This document shows positions 33,101 through 45,171 of a stretch of DNA of 64,000 nt, in pieces. The stretch covers positions 1 to 64,000 of the forward strand of contig NZ_QQNA01000009.1 of NCBI RefSeq assembly GCF_003346515.1, in the 5' to 3' direction. The position numbers and the translations under genes were made by a program. Each line of letters starts with the position of its first letter. Position 1 is the first letter of the stretch. The stretch is from Streptomyces corynorhini. GTDB taxonomy: Bacteria > Actinomycetota > Actinomycetes > Streptomycetales > Streptomycetaceae. The notes under the pieces were generated by a model. It saw only the letters and a list, made by a program, of their open reading frames with translations. It was not told where the DNA came from and made no database searches.

Positions 33101-36007
33101 GGGGAGCACGGTCCTGTCGAACACCTTGTGGTCGGCGATCCAGGCGTGCGCGCTCGTCGAGAGCCGTCCGGTGAAGACGAGTTCGTCCTCGTCCGCCAGG
33201 GAGACCCGCGCGCCGAGCAGGGGGTGGCCGCCCGCGCTCAGGCCCGCGGAGCCGACGACCTCCGAGGACGCCGGGGCGTTCAGCCAGTGGCGGCCGAGCC
33301 GGAAGGGGTAGCTGGGCAGCTCCGCCGGCTGCCCCCCGGACACGTCGTAGAAGGCGTTCCAGTCCACCGCGACGCCCCGGCCGTGCAGCCCGGCCAGCGC
33401 GGTGGTGACACAGAGCTGTTCGGCCCGGTCCGCGCGCAGCGCCGGGGTCACATCGGCCGCCCCGCTGAGCGTGTCCCTGCCCATGGCCGACAGCACGCCG
33501 TCGGGCCCCAGTTCCAGGAAGGTGTGGACGCCCTCGGCCTCCATGACGCGCAGGGCGTCCGCGAACCGTACGGTCCCGCGGACGTGACGCACCCAGTACT
33601 CCGGTGTCCGGATCTCCTCCGCCGTGACCTCCTCGCTGGTGAGCGTGGACACGACGGCGATGTCGGGGGCGTGGAAGGACAGCGCGGAGACGACACGGCG
33701 GAACTCCGGCAGCATGGCGTCGACCAGCGGTGAGTGAAAGGCGTGACTGACCGTGAGTTCCTTGGTCTTGCGGCCCAGGGCGGCGAAGTGGGCGCCGACC
33801 TCGCGCACGGCCGCCGCCTCGCCGGAGACCACCAGGGAGGCCGGGCCGTTCACCGCGGCCAGGCCGATCCGGTCGGCGCGCTCCGCCACCAGCGGCGCCA
33901 CCTCTTCCTCGGTGGCCTGTACGGCGGTCATGGCACCGCCTTCTGGCAGGGCCTGCATCAGCCTGCCGCGCGCCGCCACCAGGGTCGCCGCGTCCGGCAG
34001 GGACAGGACACCGGCGACGTGGGCGGCGGCCACCTCGCCGATGGAGTGGCCCGCCACCTGGTCCGGGCGTACCCCCCAGTGCGCGAACAGCCGGAAGAGC
34101 GCGACCTCCAGCGCGAACAGGGCGGGCTGGGTGTACTCGGTCCGGTCCAGCGCACCCCCGGTGCCCTCCGCCTCGAACATCACCTCACGAAGCGGCCGGT
34201 CCAGATGCGGGTCCAGGGCGGCGAACACCGCGTCCAGGGCCCGCGCGAAGACCGGGTGGCTCCGGTACAGCTCGCGCCCCGTTCCCACGCGTTGGCTGCC
34301 CTGGCCGGTGAACAGGAACCCGAGCTTCCCGCGGGCCGCCCCGCGGAGCGTCACCCGCGGATCGGGCCGGTCCTCGGCCAGCGCCGTCAGCCCCTGGACC
34401 AACTCCTCGCCGCTCCCCGCGACGACGGCGGCGGCGTGCGAGAAGACCGAACGGGTGGTGGCCAGCGCGTGCCCGACGTCCGCCGCGGTGAGCGAGTCGT
34501 GGTCATCCAGCCAGGACAGCAGGTTGCGCGCCTGGTCGCGCAGGGCGTCCTGCCCCCGCGCGGACAGGACCCAGGGGATCACCTCGGGCGGTGTCGCGGC
34601 GAGGGCCCGGGGAGTGTCGCCCGTCGGCGCCTGCTCCAGGATCACGTGCGCGTTGGTGCCGCTGATCCCGAAGGACGACACCCCGGCGCGGCGCGGACGG
34701 CCGGTCTCCGGCCACTCGGTCGCGCGCGTCAGCAGCTCCACCCGGCCCGAGGACCAGTCCACGTGCGGGGTCGGCTCGTCGACGTGCAGGGTCCGCGGCA
34801 GCACGCCGTGCCGCATCGCCAGCACCATCTTGATGACGCCGACCACCCCGGCCGCCGCCTGGGTGTGCCCCACGTTGGACTTCACCGAGCCCAGCCACAG
34901 CCGATCGTCGCGGTCGCGGCCGTAGGTGGCCAGCAGGGCCTGCGCCTCGATCGGGTCGCCCAGGGTGGTCGCGGTGCCGTGCGCCTCGACCGCGTCCACC
35001 TCGGAGGGGGCGAGCCGGGCGTCGGACAGGGCCTGACGGATCACCCGTTCCTGCGCGGGCCCGTTCGGCGCGGACAGGCCATTGCTCGCGCCGTCCTGGT
35101 TCGTCGCGCTCCCGCGGACCACGGCCAGCACGCGGTGACCGAGCCGCCGGGCGTCGGAGAGCCGCTCCAGGAGCAGGACGCCGACGCCTTCGGAAAGGCC
35201 CGTGCCGTCCGCCGCCGCCGCGAACGACCGGCACAGCCCGTCCGCGGACAGCCCCCGCTGCCTGCTGAAGCCCTGCAGCTGAGCGGGGGTCGTCATCACG
35301 GTGACGCCGCCGGCCAGCGCGAGGGAGCACTCGTCGCGGCGCAGCGCCTGGCACGCCGCGTGGATCGCCACCAGCGACGCCGAGCACGCCGTGTCGAAGG
35401 TGACCGCGGGGCCTTCGAGACCGAGGGTGTACGCGATACGGCCGGACAGCACGCTCGCCGCCCCCGAGGTCAGGAAATACCCTTCGTATTCCTTGAGATC
35501 GGCCGGCCGTACCCGGGTCGCGTAATCCTGGAAAGCCGTTCCTATGTAGACGCCCGTCCGGCTTCCGTGCAGCGTCGCCGGGTCGATTCCGGCCCGCTCC
35601 AGCGTTTCCCACGAGGTGTGCAGCAGAAGACGCTGCTGCGGGTCCATCGCCACCGCCTCGCGAGGGCTTATCCCGAAGAACTCCGCGTCGAATCCGGCCA
35701 CATCGTCGAGGAAACCGCCGTGCCTCGTGTACACGGTTCCCGGACGGTCCGGGTCCGCGTCGAACAAGGCGTCGAGGTCCCAGCCGCGGTCCGTCGGAAA
35801 ACCGGAGACGGCGACGCCGCCCGAGGAGACGAGCTGCCAGAACTGATCCGGGGTCCGCACGCCGCCGGGGAGGTGACAGCCCATCCCGACGATGGCCACC
35901 GGCTCGTGCCCGGCGGCGACCAGCTCCTGGTTCTGCTGCCGCAGCCGCTCCGTCTCCTTCATAGACGTGCGCAGGGCATCGACGATCTTATCCGGCGACG
36001 TGGCCAT
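24176..36007 (-). CDS. Type I PKS, extension modules 2 and 3 (KS-AT-DH-ER-KR-ACP, KS-AT-DH-KR-ACP)
   Basis: A bimodular subunit of 3943 residues. Module 2: KS Cys208 in [10 protein letters not shown] with GHSIG (Ser655) and HAFH (malonyl); DH His960 in [11 protein letters not shown], with Asp where Gly is usual, and Asp1124; ER about 1410-1730 with [15 protein letters not shown] with LDD (B-type) and Tyr1883; ACP Ser2053. This module is fully reducing and gives the saturated C10-C11 part. Module 3: KS Cys2287; AT with GHSQG and YASH (methylmalonyl); DH with [13 protein letters not shown] with LDD; ACP with QMGFDSL. It gives the C8-methyl C8=C9 alkene. The N-terminal docking helix starts [18 protein letters not shown]. 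The ATG at 36007 lies 50 bases downstream of the previous stop. Confidence 0.95.
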   Translation of the reverse strand: MATSPDKIVDALRTSMKETERLRQQNQELVAAGHEPVAIVGMGCHLPGGVRTPDQFWQLVSSGGVAVSGFPTDRGWDLDALFDADPDRPGTVYTRHGGFLDDVAGFDAEFFGISPREAVAMDPQQRLLLHTSWETLERAGIDPATLHGSRTGVYIGTAFQDYATRVRPADLKEYEGYFLTSGAASVLSGRIAYTLGLEGPAVTFDTACSASLVAIHAACQALRRDECSLALAGGVTVMTTPAQLQGFSRQRGLSADGLCRSFAAAADGTGLSEGVGVLLLERLSDARRLGHRVLAVVRGSATNQDGASNGLSAPNGPAQERVIRQALSDARLAPSEVDAVEAHGTATTLGDPIEAQALLATYGRDRDDRLWLGSVKSNVGHTQAAAGVVGVIKMVLAMRHGVLPRTLHVDEPTPHVDWSSGRVELLTRATEWPETGRPRRAGVSSFGISGTNAHVILEQAPTGDTPRALAATPPEVIPWVLSARGQDALRDQARNLLSWLDDHDSLTAADVGHALATTRSVFSHAAAVVAGSGEELVQGLTALAEDRPDPRVTLRGAARGKLGFLFTGQGSQRVGTGRELYRSHPVFARALDAVFAALDPHLDRPLREVMFEAEGTGGALDRTEYTQPALFALEVALFRLFAHWGVRPDQVAGHSIGEVAAAHVAGVLSLPDAATLVAARGRLMQALPEGGAMTAVQATEEEVAPLVAERADRIGLAAVNGPASLVVSGEAAAVREVGAHFAALGRKTKELTVSHAFHSPLVDAMLPEFRRVVSALSFHAPDIAVVSTLTSEEVTAEEIRTPEYWVRHVRGTVRFADALRVMEAEGVHTFLELGPDGVLSAMGRDTLSGAADVTPALRADRAEQLCVTTALAGLHGRGVAVDWNAFYDVSGGQPAELPSYPFRLGRHWLNAPASSEVVGSAGLSAGGHPLLGARVSLADEDELVFTGRLSTSAHAWIADHKVFDRTVLPGTAYLELALHAGERVGLDRVEELTFHTPLVLPEREAVTLQMRVGAAAESGQRTLNLHSRADGGADGEPWTLHATGVLAAATASAAGNLATWPPSGARPLDVGGLYPLMAETGLDYGPVFQGLRAAWRRGDELFVEACLPGDAAAEDFGVHPALLDSALHGVALDVVLPGWDRARLPFAWRGVTRYATGAPVLRVRLAPVGEDAVSVMATDETGEPVLSAEALVLRPAGRDRIGAAGSAAHDRLFQLSWETLAPAAADTTAPSSWAVVAAEDDVPLSRLAVAPRAVHRDLDSLGRATAAGQEAPDAVLVPCHAGTLAAADRPDAVRAAAHRVLGVVQAWLADERFAGRRLVLLTRRAVAVGTEDVLDLAHSAVWGLVRSAQSENPGRFVLVDLDGEEDSYRLLAAALASGEPQLAVRAGALRVPRMTRPRRERALPVPSTPAWRLGVGSGGTLDHLALAAHPEATGPLAPGQVRVAVRAAGLNFRDALNALGMYPGEPGPLGVEGAGVVGEVGPGVTSVAPGDRVLGMIFGGIGPVAVTDERLLARVPDGWSFAAAASVPAVFLTAYYALTELADLRPGQSVLVHAATGGVGTAAVQLARHLGAEVYATAGPAKWGALRAMGLDEAHIASSRTLEFEEKFRRTSVGRGVDVVLDSLAGEFVDASLRLLSPGGRFLEMGKTDVRDAAVVAAEHDGAAYRAFDLVDAGPDRIRTMLDEVLGLFGRDVLRLPPLTTWDVRHAAEAFRFVSQARHIGKVVLTVPSGLDPEGTVLVTGGTGALGSAVARRLVERHGVKHLTLAARRGAEAPGADALVAELTARGAVVTLAACDVTDRAALRRLLDSVPAAHPLTGVVHTAGVLDDGVLAALTPGRLDTVLRPKADAALLLDEFTRDADLSAFVLFSSTAGVLGGAGQANYAAGNTVLDSLAAHRAAVGLPALSLAWGPWADSGSMLGGLGDVDLARLGRTGLVPLSDAEGLDLFDAALASGEAALIPARVDGSALRRIPAEETPPVLRGLVRAPKRRAGRGAARPAAAAALRERLAARTGAEREEIVLDLVRTHAAAVLGHADGATVVSGLTFKELGFDSLTAVELRNRLAGAVGAPLSSTLIFDHPTPTALARHLETELLGAAPVEAGAAATPAARPVDDDPVAIVSMSCRYPGGIATPEDLWRLVIDESDVVSPFPDDRGWDVESLYDPDATRPGTTYVRVGGFLDDAARFDAELFGISPREALAMDPQQRLLLETSWEVLERAEIDPTSLKGSSVGVFIGAASQGYPSDPRQTPDDLGGYLLTGSTASVMSGRIAYVFGVEGPAVTIDTACSSSLVALHMAAQALRQGECSLAVAGGAAVMAAPDIFLEFSRQRGLSPDGRCKAFAASADGTGWGEGIGTILLERLSDARRNGHPVLALVRGSAINSDGASNGLTAPNGPSQQRVIRQALANARLSGGDVDVVEAHGTGTKLGDPIEAQALAATYGRDREKDRPLRLGSVKSNIGHTQAAAGMAGVIKMVTAMRHGTLPRTLHVDRPTPEIEWADSGLSLLTETVRWPETGQPRRAAVSSFGISGTNAHVIIEQAPPPAAGPGPAPDAVAPLPVVPWTLSGKSAGALRAQADRLLSRLRERPGFEVEGIGRSLATTRATLDHRAVILGDGAEAMLAGLTALAGDRDLDSVVRGRERGRGRTVFVFSGQGSQWPGMAAELLDGSEVFAARIRECEAALAPFVDWSLTALLRRADDAPSLDRVDVVQPALFSVMVSLAALWQSLGVRPNAVMGHSQGEIAAACVAGALSLDDAARTVALRSKALAAMSGEGGMMSVALGEDDISRLVTRWEGRLSVASVNGASSTVVSGDPDALQELERRCKLDGTRTRTLPVDYASHSPQVERVRERLLRELAPIAPRPAEVPFYSTVTGTELDTTALDADYWYRNLRETVHLERVTRLLLERGFDVFVEASPHPVLTMAIQETMEAANAPDGQAVGSLRRGDGGLGRFLTSAAELHTRGLPVDWPALFRGPRGGAGELPTYPFGGERYWLERSGGPGDMASAGLGPAHHPLLGAVVALPGSAGTILAGRLSTRAQPWLADHTVLDTVLLPGTALAELALRAAEETGCDTVEELTLLEPLVLDGDGGVQLRVTVEEGDEAGRRSVEVHSRPEAAPEDAPWARHAVGVLGTGPSAPPDAPRDATTPWPPPDAEPVALDDGYTALAAAGLGYGPAFQGLRTVLRHGQDLFAEVSLPDAEQARHYGVHPALFDAALHAIVLGGLVGEVTEPLLPYAWKGVRLHAPGAASLRVRLSPAGPRTVSLTATDASGAPVLSVDSLMVRPVSPGGIENARGGHHRSLFRVTGERLALPASAAPVAGTWAVLGPEAAPLGGAPQATGVRCERYGDLAALAEALASGAEPPEVVLVPFASGTRHGTDPAGSVRSATHRALARIRAWLADERFAASRLVFVTRHAVAATADDGAPRDLTHAPLWGLVRSAQSEHPGQFCLLDTDDDEASRRVLAAAVASGEPQLVLRRGLALAPRLSRVPSVPQEAADRPLAAEGTVLITGGTGGLGALLARHLVARHGVRGLLLTSRGGPAAAGAAELEAELVALGARVTVAACDVADREALASLLGRVPAEHPLTAVVHAAGALDDTVLTSLTPERVDTVLRPKVDGALNLHELTRDAGLAAFVLFSSAAGVLGTAGQGGYAAANTFLDALAHDRRAAGLPGTSLAWGLWERRSGLTDGLSDQDLRRMARSGVGRLPTDEGLALFDAALRAPEALLVPMRLDIAAVSAASEAAPLPSVLRALVRAGRRRGGSGTASGPVQPFGERVAALPPEERDRSFLRLVREQAATVLGLASAEAVQDSRGFLQMGFDSLTAVELRGRLSTATGLRLPSTLVFDHPTPAETARYLRERLFPESRPLTGQEAREQEFREALATIPIARLRQSGLLADLLRLAGVDEDPRDTTDGEQPGFDDMNVDDLVRSAFGGDKS

Positions 36008-36057
36008 GGGTCCTCACAGATAGATTGCCTCGGGAGTGCGTTCTTTTCGGTGTGTTC

Positions 36058-39000
36058 CTAATCTTCGCCGAGTACGAGCCGCACCAATTCTTCGGCGTCC
36101 ATCTCGTTTATCTTCTGCTCTGCCTCATGCGTGTCCCTCTCGCGTTTCATTTCTCTTTCGCCTGCCGATTCCGCGTGGTCCTCCCGGCCGCTCTCGATCC
36201 CGCTCTCCGGGAGCGCGGTGGCGATGAGGAAGTCGACCAGCCTCTCCAGCGACGGGTGGTTGAAGACCACGGTCACGGGCAGACTCAGGCCGGTCCTGTC
36301 CTGGAGCCGGTTGCGCAGCTCCACCGCGATCACCGAGTCGACGCCCAGCTCCTTGAACGGCGAACGGTCCCCGATCCGGCCCGCGTCGGCGTGCCCGAGT
36401 ACGGCCGCCACCTGGGCGGCGACGATCCGGGACGTCGCCGCCCGGCGCTTGCGGGCGGGCAGCGCGCCGAGTTGTCGTGCGAGGGTCTCGGCGGGCGCCG
36501 CGTCCGCCGCGCCGGTCCGGGACGGCGTCTCCAGGAGAGCCCGCCGCACCTCCGGTACCTCGTGGAACAGCCGGCTCGGGGTCGTCGAGGAGAAGCCCGC
36601 GTAGAACGTCTCCCAGTCCACGTCGGCGACGACCGGCGAGGGGTCGTCCCCGACGCGCGACCGCAGGGCCTCGATCGCGCGGTCAGGGGCCAGCAGACGC
36701 AGCCCCTGACGGGCCAGCTCCCGCTCCATGCCGTCGCGCGAGGTCATCCCGTCCTCGGCCCACGGACCCCAGATCACGGAGGTCGCACGGAGCCCCCGCC
36801 CCCTGCGGTACTCCGCGAGACCGTCCTGGTAGGCGTTGGCGGCCGAGTAGCCGCCGTAGCCCGAGCCTCCCCACAGCGCGGAGACGGAGGAGTACATCAC
36901 GAAGGCGTCCAGATCCCGGTCCTGGGTGAGTTCGTGCAGATGGTGCGCCGCGTCCGCCTTCGCTCCCAGCACGGCCGCGAACCGCGACGGCGTCAGCGAG
37001 TCGAGCGGAGCCTTCTCGATGCTCCCGGCCGCGTGGACGACCGCCCTGAGCGGGCTGCCGTCGGCGTCGAGCCCGGCCAGCAGCCCGGCCAGCGCCTCGC
37101 GGTCGGTGACGTCGCAGGCCACCGTGGTGACCCGGGCGCCGAGTGCGGCCAGTTCGCTCTCCAGCACGGCTGCGCCGACGGCGTCGCGACCGCTGCGGCT
37201 GACCAGCACGAGGTGCTCGGCGCCGTTACCGGCCAGCCAGCGCGCGGTGTGACCGCCGAGCGCTCCGGTGCCACCGGTGATCAGCACGGTGCCCCGGGGC
37301 ACCCACGGCCGCCCGGTGGCCGCCTCCGGCGCGCGCAGCAGCCTGCGTCCGAACACTCCCTCGACGCGCACCGCGAGTTGGTTCTCGCCGTCCCCTCCGT
37401 ACACACCGGCCAGTACGCCCGGCAACTGCCCGAGCGCCCTGGCGTCCGCCTCCGCGGGCAGATCGACGAGACCGCCCCACCGCTCGGGGTGCTCCACCGC
37501 GGCGACCCGCCCGAGCCCCCAGACCTGCGTCTGCGCGGGCGCGGTCACCGGGTCACCGGCTCCTACGGTGACGGCGCCCCGGGTCACGCACCACAGCCGC
37601 GCGGACCAGCCGTTGTCGCCGAGTGCCTGGACGAGCGTCACGTCCGCGCAGTGCCCGGCCGCCGAGGGCACCCGCCCCGCGTCCGGCGCCGGGAGCGCCA
37701 GTACACCGGCCGGACCGCCGTCGCCTGGCGACGCGGACCGCAACCGCCCGGCCAGCTCCCGCCGTCCCAGCCCCGGCGGCACGGCCAGCGCGACCACGTC
37801 CGCGCCGCTCCTGTCCAGCACCTCCAGCACGGCCGCGGCCGGCTGCTCCCGCTCGGCGCCCTCGCGGACCACCACGAGCCACCGGCCGGACAGCGAGCCC
37901 GCCCCCGCCTTCGGCAAGGACTGCCACGCGGTCCGGTAGTGCCAGGAGCCGACGGCGGCCTCCTCGCGCTGGCGACGGCGCCACGCGGCCAGCGCCGGCA
38001 ACAACGCCCGCACGGCCTCCGGCTCACCGAGGCCGACCTCGGCGGCCAGTTCCCGCGCGTCCCCGCGCTCCACCACGTCCCAGAACCGCTCGTCCGCGCC
38101 GTTCCCCGCCGTCGCGGGAGCCGCCTCGGGAGCCGCCTCGGGCGTCAGCCAGTACCGTCGCCGCTGGAAGGCGTACGTCGGCAGATCGGTCGGCGCGGCG
38201 CCGGACCCGGCGAAGGCCGCCCGCCAGTCCACCGGCGCTCCGAGAACGAACGCCTGCGCGAGGGAGGTCAGGAACCGCCCGGGACCGCCGTCCCCCCGGT
38301 ACAGCGAGCCGACCACGGCGCCCGACCCGCCGAAGGTCTCCAGCGCCTCCTGCGCGCCGACCCCCAGCACCGGATGCGGGCTGATCTCGACCAGCAGCGT
38401 CCGGCCCTTCTTCAGGACCGTCCCCATGGTCCGCTCGAACTCGACCGGTTCGCGCAGATTGCGGTACCAGTACTCGGCGTTCAGCTCACGGGTGTCCAGC
38501 AGCTCCCCGGTCACCGTCGAATAGAAGGGGACGTCGCCCGAGCGCGGTTCCACCTCGTCCAGGACCTCCAGCAGGCGTTCGCGGATGGCCTCGACCTGCG
38601 CGGAGTGCGCCGCGTAGCTCACCGGTATCTGCTTGGCCCGCACGCCCTCGGCGGCGCACGCCGCCAGCAGTTCCTCCAGCGCCCGCTGCTCCCCGGAGAC
38701 CACCACCGAGGACGGCCCGTTGATCACCGCGATGTCGAGACGCGCGTCCCAGCACGGCAGTTGCCGTATCCGCTCCACGGACAGCGACACCGACACCATG
38801 CCGCCCAGACCGGAAACCGCGGTCAGGGCCAGGCTGCGCAGCGCGACGATCTTCGCGGCGTCCGCGAGGGAGAGCCCTCCGGCCACACAGGCCGCGGCGA
38901 TCTCGCCCTGGCTGTGCCCGACCACGGCGGAGGGACGCACCCCGTAGGACTCCCAGAGCCGGGCCAGCGACACCATCACCGCGAACAGCGCGGGCTGTAC

Positions 39001-42000
39001 GACGTCGACCCGCCGCAGCGTCGGCGCCCCGGGGGCCTCGCGCAACACCTCCAGGAGCGACCAGTCCACCACGGCGCCCAGCGCCGCGTCGCACTCCTCC
39101 ATCCGCGCGCGGAACACGGCCGAGGAATCGAGGAGTTCCACGGCCATGCCCGCCCACTGCGCCCCCTGCCCAGGGAAGACGAACACGGTCCGGGTGCCGC
39201 TCTCCGCCCGGCCGCGGACCGCGCGGTCGGACGGGGCGTCCCGCACCAGCGCGTCCAGGGCGGCCAGCAGTTCGCTCCGGTCCGCGCCCGTCAGCACGGC
39301 GCGGTGCTCGAAGACGGCCCGCGTGGTGGCCAGCGACAGACCCACGTCGGCCGGGGCGAGGCCGTCGCGGCCGTCGAGACGCGCCCGCAGCCCCATCGCC
39401 TGGTCGCGCAGGGCCTCGGGGGTCTTCGCCGACAGGAGCCACGGTACGGCCGCCGCCCGCGGAGCGGCCCTGTCCTCGGGGCCCTGCGGCTCCCGCGTCG
39501 CGACGGCGGCCGGTCCGGCGGCCGGGGCCTGTTCGAGGATGGCGTGGACGTTCGTCCCACTGATGCCGAACGAGGAGACGCCCGCCCGGCGTACCCGCTC
39601 GCCCTCCGGCCACTCCACCGCGTCGGTCAGCAGCGCCACCGAACCCGCCGACCAGTCCACATGCGGCGTCGGCTCGTCGATGTGCAGGCTGGCGGGGAGC
39701 CGCCCGTGCCGCAGCGCCATCACCATCTTGATGACCGCGGCGATCCCCGCCGCCGCCTGGGTGTGACCGATGTTCGACTTGACCGAGCCGAGCCACAACG
39801 GCGCCGCGCCGTCCCGGCCCTGCCCGTACGTGGCCACGAGCGCCTGCGCCTCGATCGGATCGCCCAGCCTCGTGCCCGTGCCGTGTGCCTCCACGGCGTC
39901 GATGTCCTGAGCGGACAGCCCGGCGTCGCTCAGCGCCTGCCGGATCACCCGCTCCTGCGAGGGCCCGTTCGGGGCGGTCAGGCCGTTGCTGGCCCCGTCC
40001 TGGTTGACGGCGGAGCCGCGGACGACCGCCAGCACCTGGTGTCCGTGCCGCTGGGCGTCCGACAGACGCTCCAGCACCACCATCCCCACCCCCTCGCTCC
40101 AGCCGGTCCCGTCGGCGGCCCCGGCGAAGGGCTTGCAACGGCCGTCGGGCGCCAGCCCGCGCTGCCGGGCGAACTCCACGAACATGCCGGGCGTCGCCAT
40201 CACGGTCACGCCACCGGCCAGCGCCATCGCGCACTCGCCGCGCCGCAGGGACCCGCACGCGAGATGCAGCGCCGTGAGCGAGGAGGAACAGGCAGTGTCC
40301 ACGGTGACGGCCGGTCCCTCCAGGCCGAGGGTGTACGACAGCCGGCCCGAGATGACACTGGCGGTGTTGCCGGTCAGCAGATAGCCCTGGGCCCCCTGTC
40401 CTGGCTCGCCCAGCCGGGGCCCGTAGTCCTGGGCCGTCGCGCCCGCGAACACCCCTACCTGGCGCCCCCGCAGGGAGGTGGGGACGATTCCCGCCCGCTC
40501 CAGCGCCTCCCACCCGGTCTCCAGCAGAAGTCGCTGCTGCGGGTCCATGGCGAGGGCCTCGCGTGGACTGATCCCGAAGAACTCCGCGTCGAACGCGGCG
40601 GCGTCGTAGAGGAATCCGCCCTCCCGCGCGTACCGGACCTCCGGGTTCTCCGGGTCGCTGAGCGCCTCCGTGCTCCAGCCGCGGTCGGAGGGGAACCCGG
40701 AAATGGCGTCCCGGCCCTCGGAGACGAGGCGCCACAGGTCCTCCGGTGAACTCACGCCCCCGGGGAAACGGCAGCCCATGCCCACGATCGCGATCGGCTC
40801 GTCCCCCGCCGCCGCCCTCCGCCGGGGCCCCTCGGAGGCGGGCTGCTCGCCGGACAGTTCGCCCCGCAGGAAGCGCACCAGCTCCTCGGGCGTCGGGTGG
40901 TTGTAGATCAGAGTCGGCGCCAGGCGCTCCAGACCGGTGGCCTCGGCCACCCGGTCGCGGAACTCCACCGCGGTGAGCGAGTCGAAACCCAGCTCCTTGA
41001 ACGTGCGGTCCATCTCGACGGTGTCGGACGAGAGGTGCCCGAGCACCGACGCCACGCTCGCCCCCACCACCTCGTGGAGATCCGCCGCCGCTCCGTGGAC
41101 GCGCGCCTGCGGCGTAGCGGCCGTCCCCACGGCGGGGGAGGCGTCGTCCGTGGCGTCCTCCACGGCGGGGGAGGCGTCGTCCGTGGTCCGCGGCTCCCCG
41201 GCTCCGGTGCCGGCCGCCCCGTCGGCGTCCGCCAGCCAGAACGGCCGACGCTGGAAGGCGTATGTCGGCAGACCGGTCCGCTCGCCGGTCCAACCGGTCA
41301 GCGCCTGCCAGTCCACCCGCGCCCCGCGTACGAACACCTCGGCGAGCGCGGTGGTGACCGTACGGTCCTCGGGCTGCCGGTCCCGCAACAGGGGGACGAC
41401 CGCGGCGCCGGTCGGCGTGTTCCCGTCCGCGAGCCCTTCCCTGGCCATCGCGGCCAGTCCGCCGGGGCCGAGTTCCAGGTAGCTGGTGACGCCTTCGGCC
41501 CGCAGCAGGCGGACCCCGTCGAGGAACCGTACGGCGGTACGGATGTGCCGGGTCCAGTAGTCGGGTGAGCCGAGTTCCTCGGCCGTGGCGAGCGCGCCCG
41601 TGACGTTGGAGACCACCGGGATCGCGGGAGCGTGGTAGGTCAGCCGGGCGGCGACGGAGCGGAACTCCTCCAGCACGCCGTCCATGTGCGGTGAGTGGAA
41701 GGCGTGGCTGACCGTGAGCCGCTTGGTCTTGCGGCCCCGGGCCGCGAATTCCTCGGCGACCCGCTCGGCGGCCTCCCGGTCACCGGAGATCACGGTGGCC
41801 AGCGGTCCGTTGACGGCGGCGACGGAGACCGGGCCGTCCGGGCCCGGCAGCGCCGCGCGCACCTCGCGCTCGTCGGCCTGGAGGGCGATCATGGCGCCGC
41901 CCCCGGTGGCCCGCCGCATCAGCCGCCCGCGCGCCTCGACCAGGGTGCAGGCGTCCGCCAGGGACAGCACCCCCGACACCTGGGCGGCCACCAGTTCGCC

Positions 42001-43905
42001 GACGGAGTGGCCGAGCAGGAAGTCGGGGCGCGGTCCGCACCGCCGCACCAGACTGAAGAGCGCGACCTCCAGCGCGAAGAGCGAGACCTGGGTGAAGTCG
42101 GTCCGGTCCAGGAGCGCGGCCTCGGGCGTACCGGGCTCCGCGAAGATCACATCCTGGAGCCGGTGGGAGAGCCGGCCCTCGAACTGGGCGGCCACCTCGT
42201 CCAGGGCCTCGGCGAACACCGGAACGCGGGCGTACAGTTGACGCCCCATCCCCGGGCGCTGGCTGCCCTGCCCGGTGAACAGGAAGGCCGTCCCACCCGC
42301 CCCGCGGGCGGATCCGCGCACCAGGTTCGGGGCGGGCGCGTCCCGGACGAGCGCCTCAAGACCGCCCAGGAGGGCACCGCGGTCACCGCCCAGGACGACC
42401 GCGCGTTCCTCGAAGGCGGTGCGGTGCCGGGAGAGCGAGACCCCGACACTCGCCGGGTCCTGCGCCGGGTCGGCGGCGAGCCGCTCGTGGAGGAGTCCGG
42501 CCTGCGCGCGGAGCGCGGCGCGCGATCGACCGGAGACCACCCACGGCAGGAGCGCGGGGCTGCCCGCCGACGGGCTCCCTGCCGGCGGCCCGTCACTCGC
42601 GGGGACCGGCGCCCGGTGAGCGTCGGAGAGCACCACATGACAGTTCGTGCCGCCCATGCCGAAAGCGCTGACACCGGCCAGGAGGAGGCCGTCAGGACGC
42701 GGCCACGGGCCCGGCTCGGTCTGCACGCGCAGGTTCCACTCGGCCAAGGGGATGAGCGGGTTCGGCGTGACGAAGTTCAGGCTCGGCGGAATCTCCCGGT
42801 GCTCGATGCTCAGCGCCGTCTTGATGAGACCGGCGACACCGGCGGCGGCCTCCAGGTGCCCGATATTGGTCTTCACCGACCCCACCAGCAGCGGCGCGTC
42901 CCCGGCCCGGCGGTCGGCACCGAGCACCGCGCCGAGGGCGGCGGACTCGATCGGGTCACCCGCCTTCGTACCGGTGCCGTGCAGCTCCACGTACTGCACG
43001 GTGGCCGGATCGACACCGGCCCTCCCGTACGCCGAGCGCAGGACCTCCTGCTGCCCGCGGGAGGTCGGCACGGTCAGCCCCTCGCCCGCGCCGTCGTTGT
43101 TCATCGCGGTGCTCTCGATGACGCAGTAGACGTGGTCGCCGTCGCCGAGGGCCCGGGAGAGCGGCTTGAGGACGACGAAACCGGCGCCCTCGCCACGGAC
43201 GTATCCGTTGGCGCGGGCGTCGAAGGTGAAGCACTGCCCGTCCGGGGAGAGCCCGCCGAACCGCTCCGAGTGGAGCGTGCTCTCGGGGGCGAGCATGAGG
43301 TTCACCCCGCCCGCCAGCGCGAGAGCCGACTCGCCGCGCCGCAAGCTCTCGACAGCCGTGTGGACGGCCACGAGCGAGGAGGACTGTCCGGTGTCGAGCA
43401 CCATGCTCGGGCCGCGCAGATCGAAGGTGTACGACACGCGGTTGGCGATGACGCCGCGGTGGAGGCCGGTCATGCTGTGCCGCCCCGCCGATCCGGCCCC
43501 GAGCCGGTGTGTGACCGCGGAGTAGTCGTCCCACATGGCGCCGACGAAGACGCCGACCTCACGGTCCCTCAGGTCGGCAGGGACGGTCCCGGCGTCCTCC
43601 AGGGCCTCCCAGCTCAGTTCGAGGGCCAGCCGCTGCTGCGGGTCCATGGCGGTCGCCTCGCGGGGCGAGATGTCAAAGAAATCGGGATCGAACAGGTCGA
43701 CGTGGTCCAGGAATCCGGCCGAGCCGGTGGAATGGTGCCGCCGTGCCGGCAGGGCTTCACGTACGGCGCTTTCCCCGTTGCGCAGGAGCCCCCAATATGC
43801 CGCCGGATTCGGGGCGCCGGGAAAACGACAGGACAGGCCGACCACCGCGATCGGTTCGTCAGGTATGTGAGCTGATTCGTGCGGGAACGTCCGGGCGGTA
43901 CTCAT
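36058..43905 (-). CDS. Type I PKS, KSQ loading module and extension module 1 (KSQ-AT-ACP, KS-AT-KR-ACP)
   Basis: The first PKS subunit, 2615 residues. The loading KS has Gln174 in place of the nucleophilic Cys (DTGQSSS), the KSQ form that decarboxylates a malonyl-ACP to start the chain. The loading AT has GHSVG (Ser634) and HAFH (734-737), so malonyl gives an acetyl starter; loading ACP Ser976. Module 1: KS Cys1206; AT with GHSQG and YAAH at 1764-1767, a variant of the methylmalonyl YASH; a dimerisation linker at about 1940-1985; KR with Trp2345 and Tyr2353, no LDD, so A1-like; ACP Ser2524. It sets the C12 methyl and the C13 hydroxyl used for lactonisation. The ATG at 43905 is preceded by GGGGAG; the frame stays open upstream, but that part is non-PKS sequence. 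The acidic C-terminal tail is a docking segment. Confidence 0.95.
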   Translation of the reverse strand: MSTARTFPHESAHIPDEPIAVVGLSCRFPGAPNPAAYWGLLRNGESAVREALPARRHHSTGSAGFLDHVDLFDPDFFDISPREATAMDPQQRLALELSWEALEDAGTVPADLRDREVGVFVGAMWDDYSAVTHRLGAGSAGRHSMTGLHRGVIANRVSYTFDLRGPSMVLDTGQSSSLVAVHTAVESLRRGESALALAGGVNLMLAPESTLHSERFGGLSPDGQCFTFDARANGYVRGEGAGFVVLKPLSRALGDGDHVYCVIESTAMNNDGAGEGLTVPTSRGQQEVLRSAYGRAGVDPATVQYVELHGTGTKAGDPIESAALGAVLGADRRAGDAPLLVGSVKTNIGHLEAAAGVAGLIKTALSIEHREIPPSLNFVTPNPLIPLAEWNLRVQTEPGPWPRPDGLLLAGVSAFGMGGTNCHVVLSDAHRAPVPASDGPPAGSPSAGSPALLPWVVSGRSRAALRAQAGLLHERLAADPAQDPASVGVSLSRHRTAFEERAVVLGGDRGALLGGLEALVRDAPAPNLVRGSARGAGGTAFLFTGQGSQRPGMGRQLYARVPVFAEALDEVAAQFEGRLSHRLQDVIFAEPGTPEAALLDRTDFTQVSLFALEVALFSLVRRCGPRPDFLLGHSVGELVAAQVSGVLSLADACTLVEARGRLMRRATGGGAMIALQADEREVRAALPGPDGPVSVAAVNGPLATVISGDREAAERVAEEFAARGRKTKRLTVSHAFHSPHMDGVLEEFRSVAARLTYHAPAIPVVSNVTGALATAEELGSPDYWTRHIRTAVRFLDGVRLLRAEGVTSYLELGPGGLAAMAREGLADGNTPTGAAVVPLLRDRQPEDRTVTTALAEVFVRGARVDWQALTGWTGERTGLPTYAFQRRPFWLADADGAAGTGAGEPRTTDDASPAVEDATDDASPAVGTAATPQARVHGAAADLHEVVGASVASVLGHLSSDTVEMDRTFKELGFDSLTAVEFRDRVAEATGLERLAPTLIYNHPTPEELVRFLRGELSGEQPASEGPRRRAAAGDEPIAIVGMGCRFPGGVSSPEDLWRLVSEGRDAISGFPSDRGWSTEALSDPENPEVRYAREGGFLYDAAAFDAEFFGISPREALAMDPQQRLLLETGWEALERAGIVPTSLRGRQVGVFAGATAQDYGPRLGEPGQGAQGYLLTGNTASVISGRLSYTLGLEGPAVTVDTACSSSLTALHLACGSLRRGECAMALAGGVTVMATPGMFVEFARQRGLAPDGRCKPFAGAADGTGWSEGVGMVVLERLSDAQRHGHQVLAVVRGSAVNQDGASNGLTAPNGPSQERVIRQALSDAGLSAQDIDAVEAHGTGTRLGDPIEAQALVATYGQGRDGAAPLWLGSVKSNIGHTQAAAGIAAVIKMVMALRHGRLPASLHIDEPTPHVDWSAGSVALLTDAVEWPEGERVRRAGVSSFGISGTNVHAILEQAPAAGPAAVATREPQGPEDRAAPRAAAVPWLLSAKTPEALRDQAMGLRARLDGRDGLAPADVGLSLATTRAVFEHRAVLTGADRSELLAALDALVRDAPSDRAVRGRAESGTRTVFVFPGQGAQWAGMAVELLDSSAVFRARMEECDAALGAVVDWSLLEVLREAPGAPTLRRVDVVQPALFAVMVSLARLWESYGVRPSAVVGHSQGEIAAACVAGGLSLADAAKIVALRSLALTAVSGLGGMVSVSLSVERIRQLPCWDARLDIAVINGPSSVVVSGEQRALEELLAACAAEGVRAKQIPVSYAAHSAQVEAIRERLLEVLDEVEPRSGDVPFYSTVTGELLDTRELNAEYWYRNLREPVEFERTMGTVLKKGRTLLVEISPHPVLGVGAQEALETFGGSGAVVGSLYRGDGGPGRFLTSLAQAFVLGAPVDWRAAFAGSGAAPTDLPTYAFQRRRYWLTPEAAPEAAPATAGNGADERFWDVVERGDARELAAEVGLGEPEAVRALLPALAAWRRRQREEAAVGSWHYRTAWQSLPKAGAGSLSGRWLVVVREGAEREQPAAAVLEVLDRSGADVVALAVPPGLGRRELAGRLRSASPGDGGPAGVLALPAPDAGRVPSAAGHCADVTLVQALGDNGWSARLWCVTRGAVTVGAGDPVTAPAQTQVWGLGRVAAVEHPERWGGLVDLPAEADARALGQLPGVLAGVYGGDGENQLAVRVEGVFGRRLLRAPEAATGRPWVPRGTVLITGGTGALGGHTARWLAGNGAEHLVLVSRSGRDAVGAAVLESELAALGARVTTVACDVTDREALAGLLAGLDADGSPLRAVVHAAGSIEKAPLDSLTPSRFAAVLGAKADAAHHLHELTQDRDLDAFVMYSSVSALWGGSGYGGYSAANAYQDGLAEYRRGRGLRATSVIWGPWAEDGMTSRDGMERELARQGLRLLAPDRAIEALRSRVGDDPSPVVADVDWETFYAGFSSTTPSRLFHEVPEVRRALLETPSRTGAADAAPAETLARQLGALPARKRRAATSRIVAAQVAAVLGHADAGRIGDRSPFKELGVDSVIAVELRNRLQDRTGLSLPVTVVFNHPSLERLVDFLIATALPESGIESGREDHAESAGEREMKRERDTHEAEQKINEMDAEELVRLVLGED

Positions 43906-44343
43906 GAAACTCCCCAACGGCCGACGGCGGGACGAGCAGCGAGGTACGTGTCGCAGGTCAGAATGTGACTGCATTGCGATATCGAGAACAAGACCGCCAT
44001 GTGTGAGGGGTCGCTGTGTGCGAGATCCGGGCCATTCACCGGCCCTGCGCGGCCCCCGCTGACCACCTGGCCGGGACCGACAGGGCGCGGACCGGTCGTT
44101 GTCGGTGAGGTCTCGCGACGTCAGTAGACCTTGATGCCTGCCGCACTGTCCAATATCTTTCGGCATGCGGCCGATAACCTGGCCTATGAGGAGATCGAGA
44201 TACGGTGGATTTTCACCATGGCGCGAGAACGGATGCCGCTGAAATTCTATGTGCTCCGTTGACAAAGGGAGTTGGTGGTTTGTAGCGTGCCGGTTCGGTC
44301 GGTGCGGAGGCATCGGCAGGGAGTTGGGAAGGGTGTATCAGAG
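43906..44343. promoter_or_regulatory. Divergent intergenic region between PKS operon and methyltransferase
   Basis: About 440 bases separate the first PKS gene (minus strand) from the methyltransferase (plus strand), so this stretch must hold the promoter of the whole PKS-P450-SDR transcript as well as that of the methyltransferase. Only the plus-strand promoter is clear. For the minus strand I could not find a convincing -35/-10 pair. It is AT-richer than the surrounding genes near 44.15-44.28 kb. A LysR or other cluster regulator would be expected to bind here. Confidence 0.6.
44259..44288 (+). promoter_or_regulatory. Sigma-70-like promoter for the methyltransferase
   Basis: A perfect -35 hexamer TTGACA at 44259-44264 is followed after 18 bases by TAGCGT at 44283-44288, which fits the Streptomyces HrdB -10 pattern TAnnnT. 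Transcription would begin about 50 bases before the methyltransferase ATG. This is by inspection only. Confidence 0.55.
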
Positions 44344-45171
44344 ATGGCCGACCAGCACATACCCACCTCGGCGGATGTGGGGAACATGTATGACCAGTCG
44401 ACCGATCTCCTCTCCGAAGTGATGGGGGGCAATATTCACCTCGGCTATTGGCGCGACAACGACGACGATTCCTCGGTCGAGGAGGCCACCGACACGCTGA
44501 CCGATATGGTCGCCGAGCGGCTCGCGCTGTCCGCGGGCCACCGGGTGCTGGACATCGGCTGCGGCAGCGGCAAACCCGCGACCCGTATCGCGGGCAAGTG
44601 GTCCGTGCACGTCACCGGTGTCACCATCAGCGCCCAGCAGGTCGAGGTGGCCGGTGCGCTGCCCGAGGTGGGCGAGGGCAACGGGCAGGTCGCGTTCCGC
44701 CGGGCCGACGGCATGGCCCTCCCCTTCGACGAGGCGCGGTTCGACCGCGTGTACGCCATCGAGTCCTTCCTGCACATGTCCGACCGCGCCACCGCCGTCG
44801 CCGAGGCGGCCCGCGTCCTGCGTCCCGGCGGCCTCCTGGTGGTCGCGAACCCCTACCAGCACGGTGAACTGAGCCCGCGGGAAGCCCAGATCGTCGCGGA
44901 CAACCGCAGGCTCTTCCAGATTCCGCCCATCGGCGACGCCGAGGAGTACACCGCGCACATGGTCAAGGCCGGACTGGAGATCGTCGAGACGCTCGACATC
45001 GGCGAGAACGTCCGGCGCAGCCACACCCTGGCGGCCGAGGTCATCCGGCGGACGAAGGACACGGCCGACGGCGCCTTCAGCGAGGAACTGTCCGAGGCGG
45101 CCGACATCATCGAGCGCTTCGGTGACCTCCCGCAGATCGGATACGGGCTGATCGCCGCCCGTCGGCCCTGA
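44344..45171 (+). CDS. SAM-dependent O-methyltransferase, probable C7-O-methylation of the macrolide
   Basis: A 275-residue class I SAM methyltransferase. Motif I VLDIGCGSG lies at 68-76, an acidic loop RADGMALPF follows, and the ARVLRPGGLLVVANP strand is typical of the small-molecule O-methyltransferase family that includes AveD-like macrolide enzymes. It would methylate a free hydroxyl of the lactone using SAM in the cytoplasm. The predicted PKS product has one non-lactonised hydroxyl, at C7, and albocycline carries a methoxy group there, so this is the natural assignment. The ATG at 44344 is preferred over a GTG in frame at 44272 because the SAM fold begins here, GGGAAGGG lies upstream, and the earlier GTG would overlap the promoter. 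It is divergent from the PKS operon. Confidence 0.9.
   Translation: MADQHIPTSADVGNMYDQSTDLLSEVMGGNIHLGYWRDNDDDSSVEEATDTLTDMVAERLALSAGHRVLDIGCGSGKPATRIAGKWSVHVTGVTISAQQVEVAGALPEVGEGNGQVAFRRADGMALPFDEARFDRVYAIESFLHMSDRATAVAEAARVLRPGGLLVVANPYQHGELSPREAQIVADNRRLFQIPPIGDAEEYTAHMVKAGLEIVETLDIGENVRRSHTLAAEVIRRTKDTADGAFSEELSEAADIIERFGDLPQIGYGLIAARRP

Noticed and set aside
27482..33733. A 2083-residue open frame on the plus strand across the PKS genes
   Set aside because: It is an antisense shadow of the module 2-3 subunit; high GC removes stop codons, its composition is Arg/Gly/His-rich, and no domain is recognisable.
43384..43386. Loss of the catalytic Cys in the first KS read as an inactivating mutation
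   Set aside because: The codon gives Gln in DTGQSSS, the well-known KSQ form of decarboxylating loading modules, so it is functional by design.
44100..44160. Minus-strand promoter candidate TTGGAC with TCTACT for the PKS operon
   Set aside because: The spacer is 19 bases and the -10 matches poorly, so I could not support it as a feature.
44272..44343. Upstream extension of the methyltransferase from a GTG
   Set aside because: It would place the start on top of the candidate promoter and adds Arg-rich residues foreign to the family; the ATG at 44344 fits better.
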